From NCBI GenBank assembly GCA_966211965.1, contig CBIHON010000015.1, positions 1 through 64,000 of the forward strand: 64,000 nt of DNA, in the 5' to 3' direction. The stretch is from CBIHON01 sp966211965 (GTDB taxonomy: Bacteria > Pseudomonadota > Gammaproteobacteria > Burkholderiales > Burkholderiaceae_D). Within the stretch, counting starts at the first letter, position 1. Each line of letters starts with the position of its first letter. Below the pieces are notes generated by a model that ran no database searches, was not told the DNA's origin, and was given only the letters and a program-made list of their open reading frames with translations. A program made the position numbers and the translations under genes. This document shows, in pieces, positions 16,511-25,229 of the stretch.

Positions 16511-17404
16511 ATGAAACCCATCCATCTCCCGCCGTTGCGCCGCTTGCTCTCCCTGCTATTTTTGAGCGGCGTATTGCAGCCTTATGCGCCGGCGTATTCC
16601 GCCCAGCACGCGACTGTCAATGCCGACCTGCTCGCGCCGCCCTTGCTGCTGGCGCAAAATTATTCGGACAGGTACGACCTTGCCCACTACCTGGTGAGCG
16701 AAAAACTGGACGGCGTGCGCGCGCTTTGGGATGGTAAAAATCTGCGCTTCCGCAGCGGTAAGCCGATCCACGCGCCGGCCTGGTTCACCGCGCAATTTCC
16801 CACGCATGCGCTGGATGGCGAACTGTGGATGGGACGCCATCGTTTTGACCGGCTGTCCGCAGCCGTGCGCAGGCAAGAGCCGCTGGACGAGGAATGGAAA
16901 AACATCACTTACCAGCTCTATGAACTGCCCGGCGGCGAGGGCAGCTTCAGCGCGCGCATCGCGACGCTGCAGGCAAGTGTCGCGCAAGCGGCGGCCCCCT
17001 GGCTGCAGGTGGTGCAGCAAGTGCAGGTGATGGATAAGGCGGCGTTGAAACTGAAGCTCGATCAAGTTGTCCGTGAAGGTGGCGAAGGCTTGATGCTGCA
17101 TCGGGCCGATGCGGAGTGGCAAACCGGCCGTTCAGATATTTTGCTGAAATTGAAACCGCAACAGGATGCGGAAGCGCGCGTGGTCGCGCACGAGGCGGGG
17201 CAAGGAAAATATCAAGGCATGCTCGGTGCGATCGTGGTGGTGACGCCGCAAGGCCAGCGCTTTCGCCTTGGCACCGGTTTCAGCGATGCGCAGCGCCGCA
17301 ATCCGCCTGCGATAGGCAGCACGGTCACCTATCGCTATCGTGATCTCACCTCGACCGGTTTGCCGAAGTTCGCCAGTTTTTTGCGGGTACGGGAAAGCGA
17401 GTGA
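16511..17404 (+). CDS. ligE: Periplasmic ATP-dependent DNA ligase (Lig E type)
   Basis: This is a minimal ATP-dependent DNA ligase with an N-terminal export signal (RRLLSLLFLSGVLQPYAPAYSA). Motif I SEKLDGVRA (63-71) places the adenylated lysine at K65. Motif III-like YQLYEL, motif IV EGGEGLMLHR and motif V ILLKLKPQQD follow, then a compact OB domain (GMLGAIVVVTP, FRLGTGFSD). There is no DNA-binding extra domain, which is the Lig E pattern known from Neisseria, Haemophilus and Vibrio relatives and linked with extracellular DNA or competence. The ATG at 16511 was chosen over 16499 because GAAGG stands five bases before it. Confidence 0.86.
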   Translation: MKPIHLPPLRRLLSLLFLSGVLQPYAPAYSAQHATVNADLLAPPLLLAQNYSDRYDLAHYLVSEKLDGVRALWDGKNLRFRSGKPIHAPAWFTAQFPTHALDGELWMGRHRFDRLSAAVRRQEPLDEEWKNITYQLYELPGGEGSFSARIATLQASVAQAAAPWLQVVQQVQVMDKAALKLKLDQVVREGGEGLMLHRADAEWQTGRSDILLKLKPQQDAEARVVAHEAGQGKYQGMLGAIVVVTPQGQRFRLGTGFSDAQRRNPPAIGSTVTYRYRDLTSTGLPKFASFLRVRESE

Positions 17405-17405
17405 C

Positions 17406-18560
17406 ATGAAAAAGATTGCATTCTCCGGCACGCTCGACCCGATCACGAACGGCCACATGTGGGTGATCGGGGAGGCGCGCGCGATGGCGGATGAAGTGAC
17501 GGTTTTCCTGTCCGAACATCCAGGCAAGAAACCGCAGTTCCCAGCCGAAAAGCGCAAGCAGATCATCGAGCAAAGCGCTGCGGAGCGCGGTTGGGACAAC
17601 GTCCATGTCGTCATCGTCAAGGGCGATTACACGGCGCGTGCAGCCAAACGTCAGGGCATCGATTACCTGATTCGCGGCATCCGCAATACGGCCGACTTCG
17701 ATTACGAAAATCTGATCCAGCAAACCAATGTCGATGTGCTCCATGGCGCCAAGACGATTTTCGTGATGCCGCCGCGCGATCTCGGTTCGGTCAGCTCCAG
17801 TTTTGTGCGGGCCCTGCAGGGGCCGGTCGGCTGGCATTGGAGCACGCGGAAATTCGTGCCGGAGCCGGCGTACGACGCCTGGATACGTGATTGGCTGCGC
17901 AGGGAGTGGGGCTCGCTCTGGCAGTCTTCGGCAACTACGCCGGAATCCGCCGCCAATACCGATCGCTGGTTCGATTATCTGACCGGCGCCGGATCCTATG
18001 GCGGCACGGCGCGGCATTATCACAACCTGGACCACCTGGTCCACGGCCTGACCGAGATCAACGTCTGGGGCGCGAACGCCGGTGCTGCCCGGCGCGATAT
18101 CGATGTTCTGAAAAAGGCATTCTGGTTCCACGATGCCGTCTATGACCATGGACCGCACGAGATATCCAACGAAGAAGCAAGCGCCCGCCTGTGGCGCGAT
18201 AGCGGCCTCGATGGGCAGGACGGCGATGAGGTAGCGGACCTGGTCCGCGCCACTGATCATTTCCAGGCATCGTCGATCGAGCATCGGCTTAAGGACGTCA
18301 TGCTCGGCGCCGACCTTGCGATTCTCGGCCAGGACGACGACGTGTATGACGCTTATGCGCAGGCGATCCGGCACGAATACAGCCATGTGCCGCAAGCCCT
18401 GTACAACCAACATCGCTGCAAGGCCTTGATGCAGTTACGCCAGAAGGCGGAGGCGGATGCCTTGTATGTCGATGGGTATTTCGCCGCCCGATACCAGGAG
18501 CGGGCCATCGTCAATATGAGCCGCGAAATTGCCGGGCTTGGCGACGGCCGCAAAGGGTGA
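17406..18560 (+). CDS. Fusion: CoaD-like adenylyltransferase + HD phosphohydrolase
   Basis: The 384-residue protein joins two enzymes. Residues 1-165 look like phosphopantetheine adenylyltransferase: GTLDPITNGH (8-17) carries the T/HxGH nucleotidyl-transfer motif, RGIRNTADFDYE (90-101) is the CoaD substrate-binding motif, and SVSSSFVR (128-135) is the helix-cap motif. Residues 186-380 resemble the COG4339 HD-superfamily proteins: RHYHNLDHL (203-211) and FWFHDAVYD (239-247) with H242 and D243. A housekeeping CoaD is about 160 residues and stands alone. The gene begins one base after the ligase stop codon. The bifunctional enzyme could make dephospho-CoA or another nucleotide product; the HD substrate is unknown. 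Confidence 0.85.
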   Translation: MKKIAFSGTLDPITNGHMWVIGEARAMADEVTVFLSEHPGKKPQFPAEKRKQIIEQSAAERGWDNVHVVIVKGDYTARAAKRQGIDYLIRGIRNTADFDYENLIQQTNVDVLHGAKTIFVMPPRDLGSVSSSFVRALQGPVGWHWSTRKFVPEPAYDAWIRDWLRREWGSLWQSSATTPESAANTDRWFDYLTGAGSYGGTARHYHNLDHLVHGLTEINVWGANAGAARRDIDVLKKAFWFHDAVYDHGPHEISNEEASARLWRDSGLDGQDGDEVADLVRATDHFQASSIEHRLKDVMLGADLAILGQDDDVYDAYAQAIRHEYSHVPQALYNQHRCKALMQLRQKAEADALYVDGYFAARYQERAIVNMSREIAGLGDGRKG

Positions 18561-18704
18561 AGCCGCAGGCAGAGTAATTAAAGCGTCTAATCCAGGGGCT
18601 GTCGCGTGCATGGCAGGCTCCTGCAAAAAACAAATTACCGGCAATACCAAAATCATTTCGCGGAGCAGATATCCATACCCGGGCCGGCGCCGGGTCATAC
18701 CTGC

Positions 18705-19682
18705 TCAAGACTTCTCAAGCGCCGCCAGCTTGCGATTGACATTCTCCAGCCGCGCCTTCTTCTCGTCGGCGCCCATCGCCGTGTCCGATTCCAGTTTGAC
18801 CTTTTCCTTGAACAGGTCGAGCTGGCGTATCGGCTTCAACTGCGTATTGGAGGATTCCTGGAAACCGCTCAGCGTCAGCCGGTTCAGCACGGCTTTTTGT
18901 TGGGCGGCGTTCGGGCCGGACTTGGCATAGGTGAGGAAGAAATTCTTGATCTTGGTCTTCCTGTCCTGGTCCAGGTCCTTGCGCCATACGATGGGGTCGG
19001 CGGTGATCAGCGGCGATTTCCATACCTGGCGCAATTGCTGCGTGGTTTTCGAATCGCGCTCTTCCATGCGCGCAAAGGTATCCGATGCAAAGACCGCTGC
19101 GTCTGCCTGCTTGTTTGCCACCGCCAGGATGTTGGTTTCGTGATTGGCGTTGCGCATCGATTTGAATGCGGTCTGGGGATTCACATTGTTTTTCGCAAAC
19201 ACATAGAAATTGGGCACCACGTAGCCGGAGGTCGAATTGAGGTCGCCCATGCCGAAGTTGATGCTCTTCGCGTTCTTGAGGATGTCGTCGAGGCTTTTGT
19301 ACGGGCTGTCCTTATGCACGGCGATGACGCTGTAGTAGCCAAGCGAGCCGTCGGTATTGACCGTGTGGGCAAATACTTCGCTGTTGGCGCGATCCACCGC
19401 TTCGATGGCCGCCTTGTTGCCGAGCCAGGCGAATTGTGTTTTGTTGTAATACATCGAGGTGACCAGTTCGGCATAATCTTTGCCGTATTGCGGAACGACT
19501 TTGATGCCGATCTGCTTGCTCATGTCGTCGAGCACCGTTTGTCAATCCTGCTTGAAGCTCGGCGAGGATTCAGTGGATAAGATGCCGAAGGAAAGGGTCT
19601 GGGAAGTATCTTGAGCGTGCACCACGGCAGCGGCGGAAACAAGCATCAATCCGAACGTGCAAGACGATAATTTTCGAAACAT
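18705..19682 (-). pseudogene. phnD: PhnD-like phosphonate-binding protein, interrupted by one TGA
   Basis: Read from the ATG at 19682, the frame gives a clean signal peptide (LSSCTFGLMLVSAAAVVHA) and the mature start LSFGILSTESS of a PhnD/phosphonate or phosphite ABC solute-binding protein. Codon 47 (19544-19542) is TGA where PhnD-type proteins normally have Trp before VLDDM. The rest is intact and in frame for 278 codons: YYNKTQFAWLGNKAA, VHKDSPYKSLDDIL, FGMGDLNSTSGYVVP and a final stop at 18705. A single G-to-A change would explain it. A GTG at 19535 could restart translation, but without signal peptide. No phnC or phnE lies nearby, so it may have been an orphan receptor before being lost. 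Confidence 0.82.
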
Positions 19683-20047
19683 GCGAATGCTCCTTATTGA
19701 AAATTGGTGGGCCGGCGTCCGGCAATAATAACAAGCGGGTCAATCGAATAGCATGGTTTCGATAAAAATATTTTCCCCGTAGAAATGCTTTTTCCGGATC
19801 GTCGTAAAACCTTCGCTGTTTGTGTACGATCAAGGTTTGCGCCTAGAGCATTTTTAGCCTGAGCGCGCGGAGTCAAGGTCAGGCCGAGGAGCGGACGCGT
19901 ACAGGCGTACGCCGAGCACCGGAGGCCTGGGATCGGCCCGTACGGTCAGGCTAAAAATGCTCTATCGTGAGATAGTACGATTGCGGCAGACTGCAGGACA
20001 TCGGTCTGCGATGATGCCGAAACACCCACTCAAACCAAACCCCATTC
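19683..20047. other. Intergenic region holding repeat copy 2
   Basis: Apart from the 121-bp inverted repeat this 365-bp space has no gene. It must supply promoters for the phnD-like gene to the left (minus) and the DUF2863 gene to the right (plus). The sequence between 19700 and 19830 is AT-rich. Confidence 0.5.
19844..19964. repeat. 121-bp inverted-repeat element, copy 2
   Basis: Same element and orientation as the copy at 13203-13323, with only a few differences (for example GAGCGCGCGG for GACCGTGCGG near the left end). The right end reads ACGGTCAGGCTAAAAATGC and closes with TCTA. It stands 84 bp upstream of the DUF2863 start codon, close enough to influence its transcription. Confidence 0.85.
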
Positions 20048-21259
20048 ATGTCAAAAAACAAGCGCCCTTCCCCCAAAAAATCCAGCGAAAAATCTGCAGA
20101 GCCGGATGAAGCAAAAGACGACGCACTGATCCAACGGCTGTGCGATCTCGCGATCGATCTGGTCGAGCAGGAAGACGGCGAATCGATGAGCGGCACGCTG
20201 CAGCAACAGGACAACGATTTCCGCAAGCTGATCAGGAAGTGCCTCCATCAGAAAAAAGATGCCGTTCTTTACGAAGCGATCGAGCGCGCGCAAGACGCCG
20301 ATAGCGAGGCCTGGCAATTCCTGAAAGACAGCATCGAAGAAGCATCCTCGACCGTCTTGCTCCGGCGCGGAGAAAGCATGATCGAGGTCAACGCATTCGT
20401 GGTCCCGCTGTTCGTGCACAGCCGCGGCGGCCTCAAGCACGAACAATGTTTCCAGGACCCGGATGCTTTTGACCTCCTCGTCAAAAGCTTCAAGGAAGCG
20501 CAGCTGGAAAGCGCCGATGCCAAAGTCGTCTTAGTCAGCCACGCCTATCATCCCGACGAGATCGACCGCATCACCTACTGCCATTTGAACGAAATGGTGA
20601 TGGATGCCTTTACCTCGATGACCGACAAGAAGATCGTGGCAACGCCGGCCATCGGCCGCAGTTTGAGCGGCTGGCCCGACAACCTGTTCGAAGCAGACGA
20701 CGAAGCGATCGAACTGCGTTTCTTGCTGGGCTTCGCGCTGAAGACGACCGACGATGCGTTCTATCATGTGCCGGACGACGAAGCCGGCGCCGATGCCTAT
20801 TTCGCGGCACGCGAAGAACGCTTTCAAAAATGGACCGTGCAAGCCGCATCTCTCGTAAGGCGTTGCCTGGCGATCGGTCCCGAGAGCGAAATCAATTTTC
20901 TCTACCAGGATCTTTTCCATGGCGGAAAAGAGACCGGCATCGCCGAATATTTCATGCTGCAAATGATGTCCGAGTTGAACCGCGACCTGCATGAACACGA
21001 TGCCACGCCGGCCGAGACCAAGGCCATCATCGGTCCGGCCGAAGTGGGCGACGGAATGGTGTTGCGGGTGAACCTGTATGCGGCGGACGGGACCATGGTC
21101 GCTTCTTCGGACAAACCGCTGGGTGCGGCAGGCGACTTGCAGATGGAAATCGCCGATGTGCATGATGCCTTGACGACGATAGGGGTCGAGGCCTTGTCGT
21201 TGGCGATGCAATTCGACGGGGATGGCAAGCCGGTCGATGTGCGGCCGTTCGAGGATTGA
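20048..21259 (+). CDS. DUF2863 family protein
   Basis: This 403-residue acidic, soluble protein has a lysine-rich disordered N-terminus (KRPSPKKSSEKSAE) and matches in character the DUF2863 family, which is found mainly in Burkholderiales and is uncharacterised. Recognisable stretches include ESMIEVNAFVVPLFVH, ITYCHLNEMVMDAF and FFAL-like helices, with LFHGGKETGIAEYFMLQMM in the C-terminal half. The YkgJ-type gene begins immediately after its stop, so the two form an operon. No catalytic motif is visible. Confidence 0.75.
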   Translation: MSKNKRPSPKKSSEKSAEPDEAKDDALIQRLCDLAIDLVEQEDGESMSGTLQQQDNDFRKLIRKCLHQKKDAVLYEAIERAQDADSEAWQFLKDSIEEASSTVLLRRGESMIEVNAFVVPLFVHSRGGLKHEQCFQDPDAFDLLVKSFKEAQLESADAKVVLVSHAYHPDEIDRITYCHLNEMVMDAFTSMTDKKIVATPAIGRSLSGWPDNLFEADDEAIELRFLLGFALKTTDDAFYHVPDDEAGADAYFAAREERFQKWTVQAASLVRRCLAIGPESEINFLYQDLFHGGKETGIAEYFMLQMMSELNRDLHEHDATPAETKAIIGPAEVGDGMVLRVNLYAADGTMVASSDKPLGAAGDLQMEIADVHDALTTIGVEALSLAMQFDGDGKPVDVRPFED

Positions 21260-21601
21260 ATGAGCGCACGTCATTCCAATACCGATAATCCCTGCACGCA
21301 TTGCGGCGCCTGCTGCGCAGCCTTTCGCGTGTCGTTCTATTGGGCAGAGGCCTCGGCGCTTGGCCTACCCGAACGACTGACCGAGCAGGTGAATCCCTGG
21401 CATAGCTGCATGGCGGGCACCAATCAGGCAGCGCCTCGCTGCGTTGCCCTGCATGGCGTGGTCGGGCAGGAGGTCGCCTGCGCCGCCTACGCGCAACGTC
21501 CTTCGCCCTGCCGCGAGGTCCAGCCCGGCGATGAAAAGTGCAACAAGGCGCGTGCCCGGCATGGTTTGACGCCCTTGGCCGCCGAGCAAATGCATCATTG
21601 A
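21260..21601 (+). CDS. YkgJ-family cysteine-cluster protein
   Basis: This 113-residue protein has the YkgJ (UPF0153) zinc/iron-chelating cysteine pattern: CTHCGACCAAF (residues 12-22), a central Cys in HSC and RCVAL, then CAAYAQRPSPCRE (76-88). Such proteins may bind Fe-S or zinc; their role is unknown. The ATG directly follows the DUF2863 TGA. Its end overlaps the convergent CPBP gene by seven bases. Confidence 0.85.
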   Translation: MSARHSNTDNPCTHCGACCAAFRVSFYWAEASALGLPERLTEQVNPWHSCMAGTNQAAPRCVALHGVVGQEVACAAYAQRPSPCREVQPGDEKCNKARARHGLTPLAAEQMHH

Positions 21602-22461
21602 AGCTGAGGATAAGTGAAGGCGACAAAATGAATCGCATTCAGCATGAAATGCGTGATGATCGGCGCCTCGATGCGCCGGACCAGGGAATAGGCGTAGCCG
21701 CAGCCTGCGCCGGTGACCGTGGCGAGCATCACGTAGCGGGCGCCGCCGGCGGCATGCGCAAGGCCGAACAATATGGCGGAACATAAAACCGCGACAAGTC
21801 CGCCAAAGCGAAACCGGTCGAGCGATCCGGCCAGGCGCTCCTGCAGGAAGCCGCGGAAAAACGCTTCTTCCGCGACACAGGTAAAGAGAAGATTCGCGGC
21901 CAGAAAAACCGGTGTAAACGGCGGCAGCTTCAGGTCGGGTCTGATATGGCCGAGCGCCAGCGCGGCGCCGATTACGGCGACGGCGGTGAGAAGCGCGACC
22001 GGCATTGTGCGGCGCAGGACTTCTTGCCACTCCACCGTGCTCCTGGAACGATTGCATAGAAAGACCAGGAAGAGCAGCCCGACCGATGCTTTATCGAAGT
22101 TCGCGTATTGGGTAAACGGCTTGGCGTCGGCCGAGAATTTCATGTCCGCTAGCAAGACCGGATTGTTGAATCCCGGCAGCTTGTGCATGGCAAGCGCCAA
22201 GGCCAAGACGGCGGCGAGCGATCCGAATACGATGCGCTGTGAGCGGGGAGCTTCCGGACGGCCGGCGAGATGGGCAGCGGTTCCCAGCAACCCGAGTTCG
22301 GCGATGGCCGGCCAGCCCAGGTGGTTCGAGAGCATGCCGGCCATGATGGCGCCGAAGAATGGCAACAGCCATGGCACGATGAGGAAGCGCTGTCCGATGC
22401 GAAAGGATGGGAGCCAGGCGGCGCAGATGGCTAGGCCGAGCAGGCCGAAGGTTATTGGCAT
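21595..22461 (-). CDS. CPBP-family intramembrane metalloprotease
   Basis: The 288-residue product has about eight membrane helices. The CPBP (Abi/CaaX protease) motifs are in order: EEAFFRG (198-204, EExxxR type), LFGLAHA (231-237) with His236, and HFMLNAIHF (271-279) with Asn275. The ATG at 22461 was chosen; a TTG 78 bases upstream would add a charged leader without purpose. CPBP proteases cleave prenylated proteins in eukaryotes and serve bacteriocin immunity or unknown roles in bacteria. No bacteriocin gene is near. Confidence 0.84.
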   Translation of the reverse strand: MPITFGLLGLAICAAWLPSFRIGQRFLIVPWLLPFFGAIMAGMLSNHLGWPAIAELGLLGTAAHLAGRPEAPRSQRIVFGSLAAVLALALAMHKLPGFNNPVLLADMKFSADAKPFTQYANFDKASVGLLFLVFLCNRSRSTVEWQEVLRRTMPVALLTAVAVIGAALALGHIRPDLKLPPFTPVFLAANLLFTCVAEEAFFRGFLQERLAGSLDRFRFGGLVAVLCSAILFGLAHAAGGARYVMLATVTGAGCGYAYSLVRRIEAPIITHFMLNAIHFVAFTYPQLQ

Positions 22462-22572
22462 TGAATTGATACCGGTTTGCGGGTTTGGTTTCAGGTTTTT
22501 CGAAGGATTGCTTTTTTTGAGGCCGGTCGATAGGAGCAAGGATTGGTGACGGCCGCGGCCGAGAAGTCTACC

Positions 22573-24261
22573 TCAAGCTCGTGCCGAATGCCGCACAGGC
22601 AGCCATATCGTAAAGCTCGACCCGCGCTGCGGCTCGCTCTTCACGTCGATTCGTCCACCGTGTTTCTGGATGATGCCGTACGAGACCGACAAGCCCAGCC
22701 CGCTGCCTTCGCCGATTTGCCTGGTCGTGAAGAACGGCTCGAATATCCGCGTCCGGACTTCCGGCGTCATGCCTGCGCCGTTGTCGGCGACTTCGACGAA
22801 TATTTGCCCGTCGCCGGAACCGGTCCTGATCCAGATGTCGCCGTTACTCTCTATCGAGTGCGCCGCATTCAGCAGCAGATTGAGGATGACTTGATTGATT
22901 TGCGCGCCCACGCATTCGACGTCCGGCAGCGTAAGGTCGAATTCCTTGTGCACGTGCGCCTTGCACTTCAATTCGCTCCAGACGATATTCAAGGTGCTTT
23001 CGATGCCGCTGTGGATATCGCAGATGTGCCATTCCTGCCCGATGTCGACGCGTGAAAAATCCCTCAGGCTATACACGATTTTCCGGACGCGCTCCAGCCC
23101 CTCCCTGGTCTGCGACAGCAGCAGCGGCACGTCTTCCTTGATAAAGCCCATATCGATGCGATCTCGTATCGCATCGATCGCCGTCTGCGATTCGCCCGAT
23201 AGCTGCGGTTCGCCGAGTTCATATTCGCTGATGAGCAAAAACATGTCGTCGATGTACTCGACGAATTGGCTGAGGTTGGTCGACACGAAGCCGATGGGGC
23301 TGTTGATTTCATGCGCCACGCCCGCGGCAAGCTGGCCAATGGCCGCCAATTTCTCCGTCTGCAGTAATTGTTCGCGGGCTTGCTCCAGCAATAAATGGGT
23401 TTGCTTGCGTTCGGTGATGTCGGTGGTCGTGCCTATCATGCGCAACGGTTTGCCGTACGCGTCGCGGCTGGCCACCTTGCCGCGGCTCGCGATCCATTTG
23501 TAGCTGCCGTCCTTGCAGAGGATGCGGTGTTCGACCGAATAGCTTTCGCTTTTTTGATCGAAATGGGCCTGGATCGCCGCTTGCACTCCGGCCAGATCGT
23601 CGGGATGCACGCGGGTATAACTGTCTTCAATCCGGGTCGTCAGTTCCGACGGCGCATAGCCGAGAATCGCTTTCCATTGGTCTGAATAATGGATCTCGCC
23701 GCTCACGACATTGCGGTCCCAGATTCCCGTCCCGCTGCCTTCGATTGCCAACGCCATTCTGGTTTCATTCTCGCGCAGCGTGGCCTCGGCTTTTTCTATC
23801 CTGGCTTGGTCGATATCGCGTTCGATGGCAAGCGATGCCAATGTGCACATATCCGCGGCGGTTTGCCGGCACTGCTCGCTTGCTTGATCGGATTGCCGGG
23901 CATGGATGACGAACATGCCGGGCTGGCGATCCGCCGAGGCGCCGATCGGGATGGCGGCGCAGGTGTGCAGTCCGTATTGCGTGGCCAGCTCTTCCAGGCG
24001 GCCCCGGATTTGCTCGGTTGCCGGTATTTCCGCATCGATGGCGATGCCGTCGATTGCGCGGCAGTAGTCTTGCGGCAGACCGGCTGCGGCTCCCAGGCGT
24101 AGTTGTCGGCTGTCCTGGGGCGGCAGGAGAATGGCGCAGGACAGGCCGGGATGTTGCTCCTCAAAGCTGTTTGCGATGCAGGCCAGCGTTCGGGCAAGAG
24201 GCGTATTGCGCGCGATGTGCGTCAGGATCAGATGATGGGCTGTCGGCATGCTTCGATGCAT
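22573..24261 (-). CDS. GAF-PAS sensor histidine kinase, soluble
   Basis: The 562-residue kinase has no membrane helix. Residues 15-150 look like a GAF domain, residues 165-290 are a PAS domain with PAC tail (LGYAPSELTTRI, EHRILCKDGSYKWI, GTTTDITERK), followed by a coiled linker and the H-box AAIGQLAAGVAHEINSPIGF. The N, G1, F and G2 boxes are NLLLNAAHSI, DNGAGMTPEVR, FEPFFTT and GSGLGLSVSYGI. This is the cytosolic PAS-kinase type with a ligand or redox input. There is no cognate regulator beside it; the REC-REC kinase gene lies 2 kb away on the other strand. Confidence 0.86.
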   Translation of the reverse strand: MHRSMPTAHHLILTHIARNTPLARTLACIANSFEEQHPGLSCAILLPPQDSRQLRLGAAAGLPQDYCRAIDGIAIDAEIPATEQIRGRLEELATQYGLHTCAAIPIGASADRQPGMFVIHARQSDQASEQCRQTAADMCTLASLAIERDIDQARIEKAEATLRENETRMALAIEGSGTGIWDRNVVSGEIHYSDQWKAILGYAPSELTTRIEDSYTRVHPDDLAGVQAAIQAHFDQKSESYSVEHRILCKDGSYKWIASRGKVASRDAYGKPLRMIGTTTDITERKQTHLLLEQAREQLLQTEKLAAIGQLAAGVAHEINSPIGFVSTNLSQFVEYIDDMFLLISEYELGEPQLSGESQTAIDAIRDRIDMGFIKEDVPLLLSQTREGLERVRKIVYSLRDFSRVDIGQEWHICDIHSGIESTLNIVWSELKCKAHVHKEFDLTLPDVECVGAQINQVILNLLLNAAHSIESNGDIWIRTGSGDGQIFVEVADNGAGMTPEVRTRIFEPFFTTRQIGEGSGLGLSVSYGIIQKHGGRIDVKSEPQRGSSFTIWLPVRHSARA

Positions 24262-24357
24262 ATGAAACCGGTCTTGTCGGAAGAAGGGTTCAAGGCCGCT
24301 TCGACCAGGTCAATCAAGTGGTCGCGGCGGCACTGCAAGACTTCCATTTTGGACGGC

Positions 24358-25149
24358 ATGTGCCCTATATTGCAAGATATTCCCTTTCCGAAACAATACT
24401 TCAAAAAAATGGCCCATCGATTCGTTAAGTTTTTGCTAATGGGGAGTTTGCTGCTGTTGCTAGCCGGGCTTTGGCGCAAGGATGTTTTGCCGGCGCATCA
24501 AGGCTTGCGCCGGGAGTTGCTGGAAGAGCCGGTCCAGCTTTCGACCGAACAGCCGCCGATCAACGCCACGGTGGGTGAGATTACCTACAATATTCGGCCG
24601 CTCTACACGTACGATCTGTACGGTCTGGTGGTGAGCAAGCACGATACGCATGCCTGGTGGGACTATATCCACAAGGAGTGGAATGACAACCTGAATGTGG
24701 CCGACCTTTGCGTGGTGTGGGGAAATAATGTACGCAGCGGCGCCTATAAAGACATCTCGTTTTCCAGCGGCCAGTTCGTCTGCAACTTCAGCACAAGTTC
24801 AAGCGAGGCCTTTGCGGCGTTCGATCAAACCGCCATATCCAACAACCATTTGATCACCGACGACCCGCGCATCGCGCGCAAGGTGGGGGAGGTGAAGGTG
24901 GGCGACCAGATTCATTTTCGCGGCTATCTGGCGGAGTATTCGCATAACCATGGTTTTCCCTTCAAGCGAGGAACGAGCACCGTGCGCACCGACACCGGCA
25001 ACGGCGCATGCGAAACGGTGTACCTGCAGGACCTCGAGATCTTGAATCGCGGCGGCGGCCCATGGCGTCTGCTGGTGAATGTGGCCGTCTTTTTGCTGAT
25101 AGCCGGCGTCGTGTGGTGGTTTGCCCTGCCGGTCCGCAACGAGCATTGA
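24358..25149 (+). CDS. Membrane-anchored protein of unknown function
   Basis: The 263-residue protein has an N-terminal membrane helix (VKFLLMGSLLLLLAGLW), a large extracytoplasmic domain and a C-terminal helix (LLVNVAVFLLIAGVVWWFAL) just before the end. The loop contains ITYNIRPLYTYDLYGLVVS, HAWWDYIHKEWND, and a pair of cysteines (ADLCVVWGN, GQFVCNFS). Proteins with this layout occur in many proteobacteria without a named function. The ATG at 24358 has GGACGG before it; the ATG at 24409 is also possible. It is divergent from the GAF-PAS kinase with 96 bp between the start codons. Confidence 0.65.
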   Translation: MCPILQDIPFPKQYFKKMAHRFVKFLLMGSLLLLLAGLWRKDVLPAHQGLRRELLEEPVQLSTEQPPINATVGEITYNIRPLYTYDLYGLVVSKHDTHAWWDYIHKEWNDNLNVADLCVVWGNNVRSGAYKDISFSSGQFVCNFSTSSSEAFAAFDQTAISNNHLITDDPRIARKVGEVKVGDQIHFRGYLAEYSHNHGFPFKRGTSTVRTDTGNGACETVYLQDLEILNRGGGPWRLLVNVAVFLLIAGVVWWFALPVRNEH

Positions 25150-25229
25150 AGGCGGTTGAAAATCCGTTGACCCTGACCTTGCGTCAGCCTTTATGCTTGG
25201 CTTTCGCGCCGAAAATACAGGAGACTCGC

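Noticed and set aside
19542..19544. TGA in the phnD-like gene as a selenocysteine codon
   Set aside because: The conserved residue is Trp, not Cys, and no SECIS-like hairpin follows directly.
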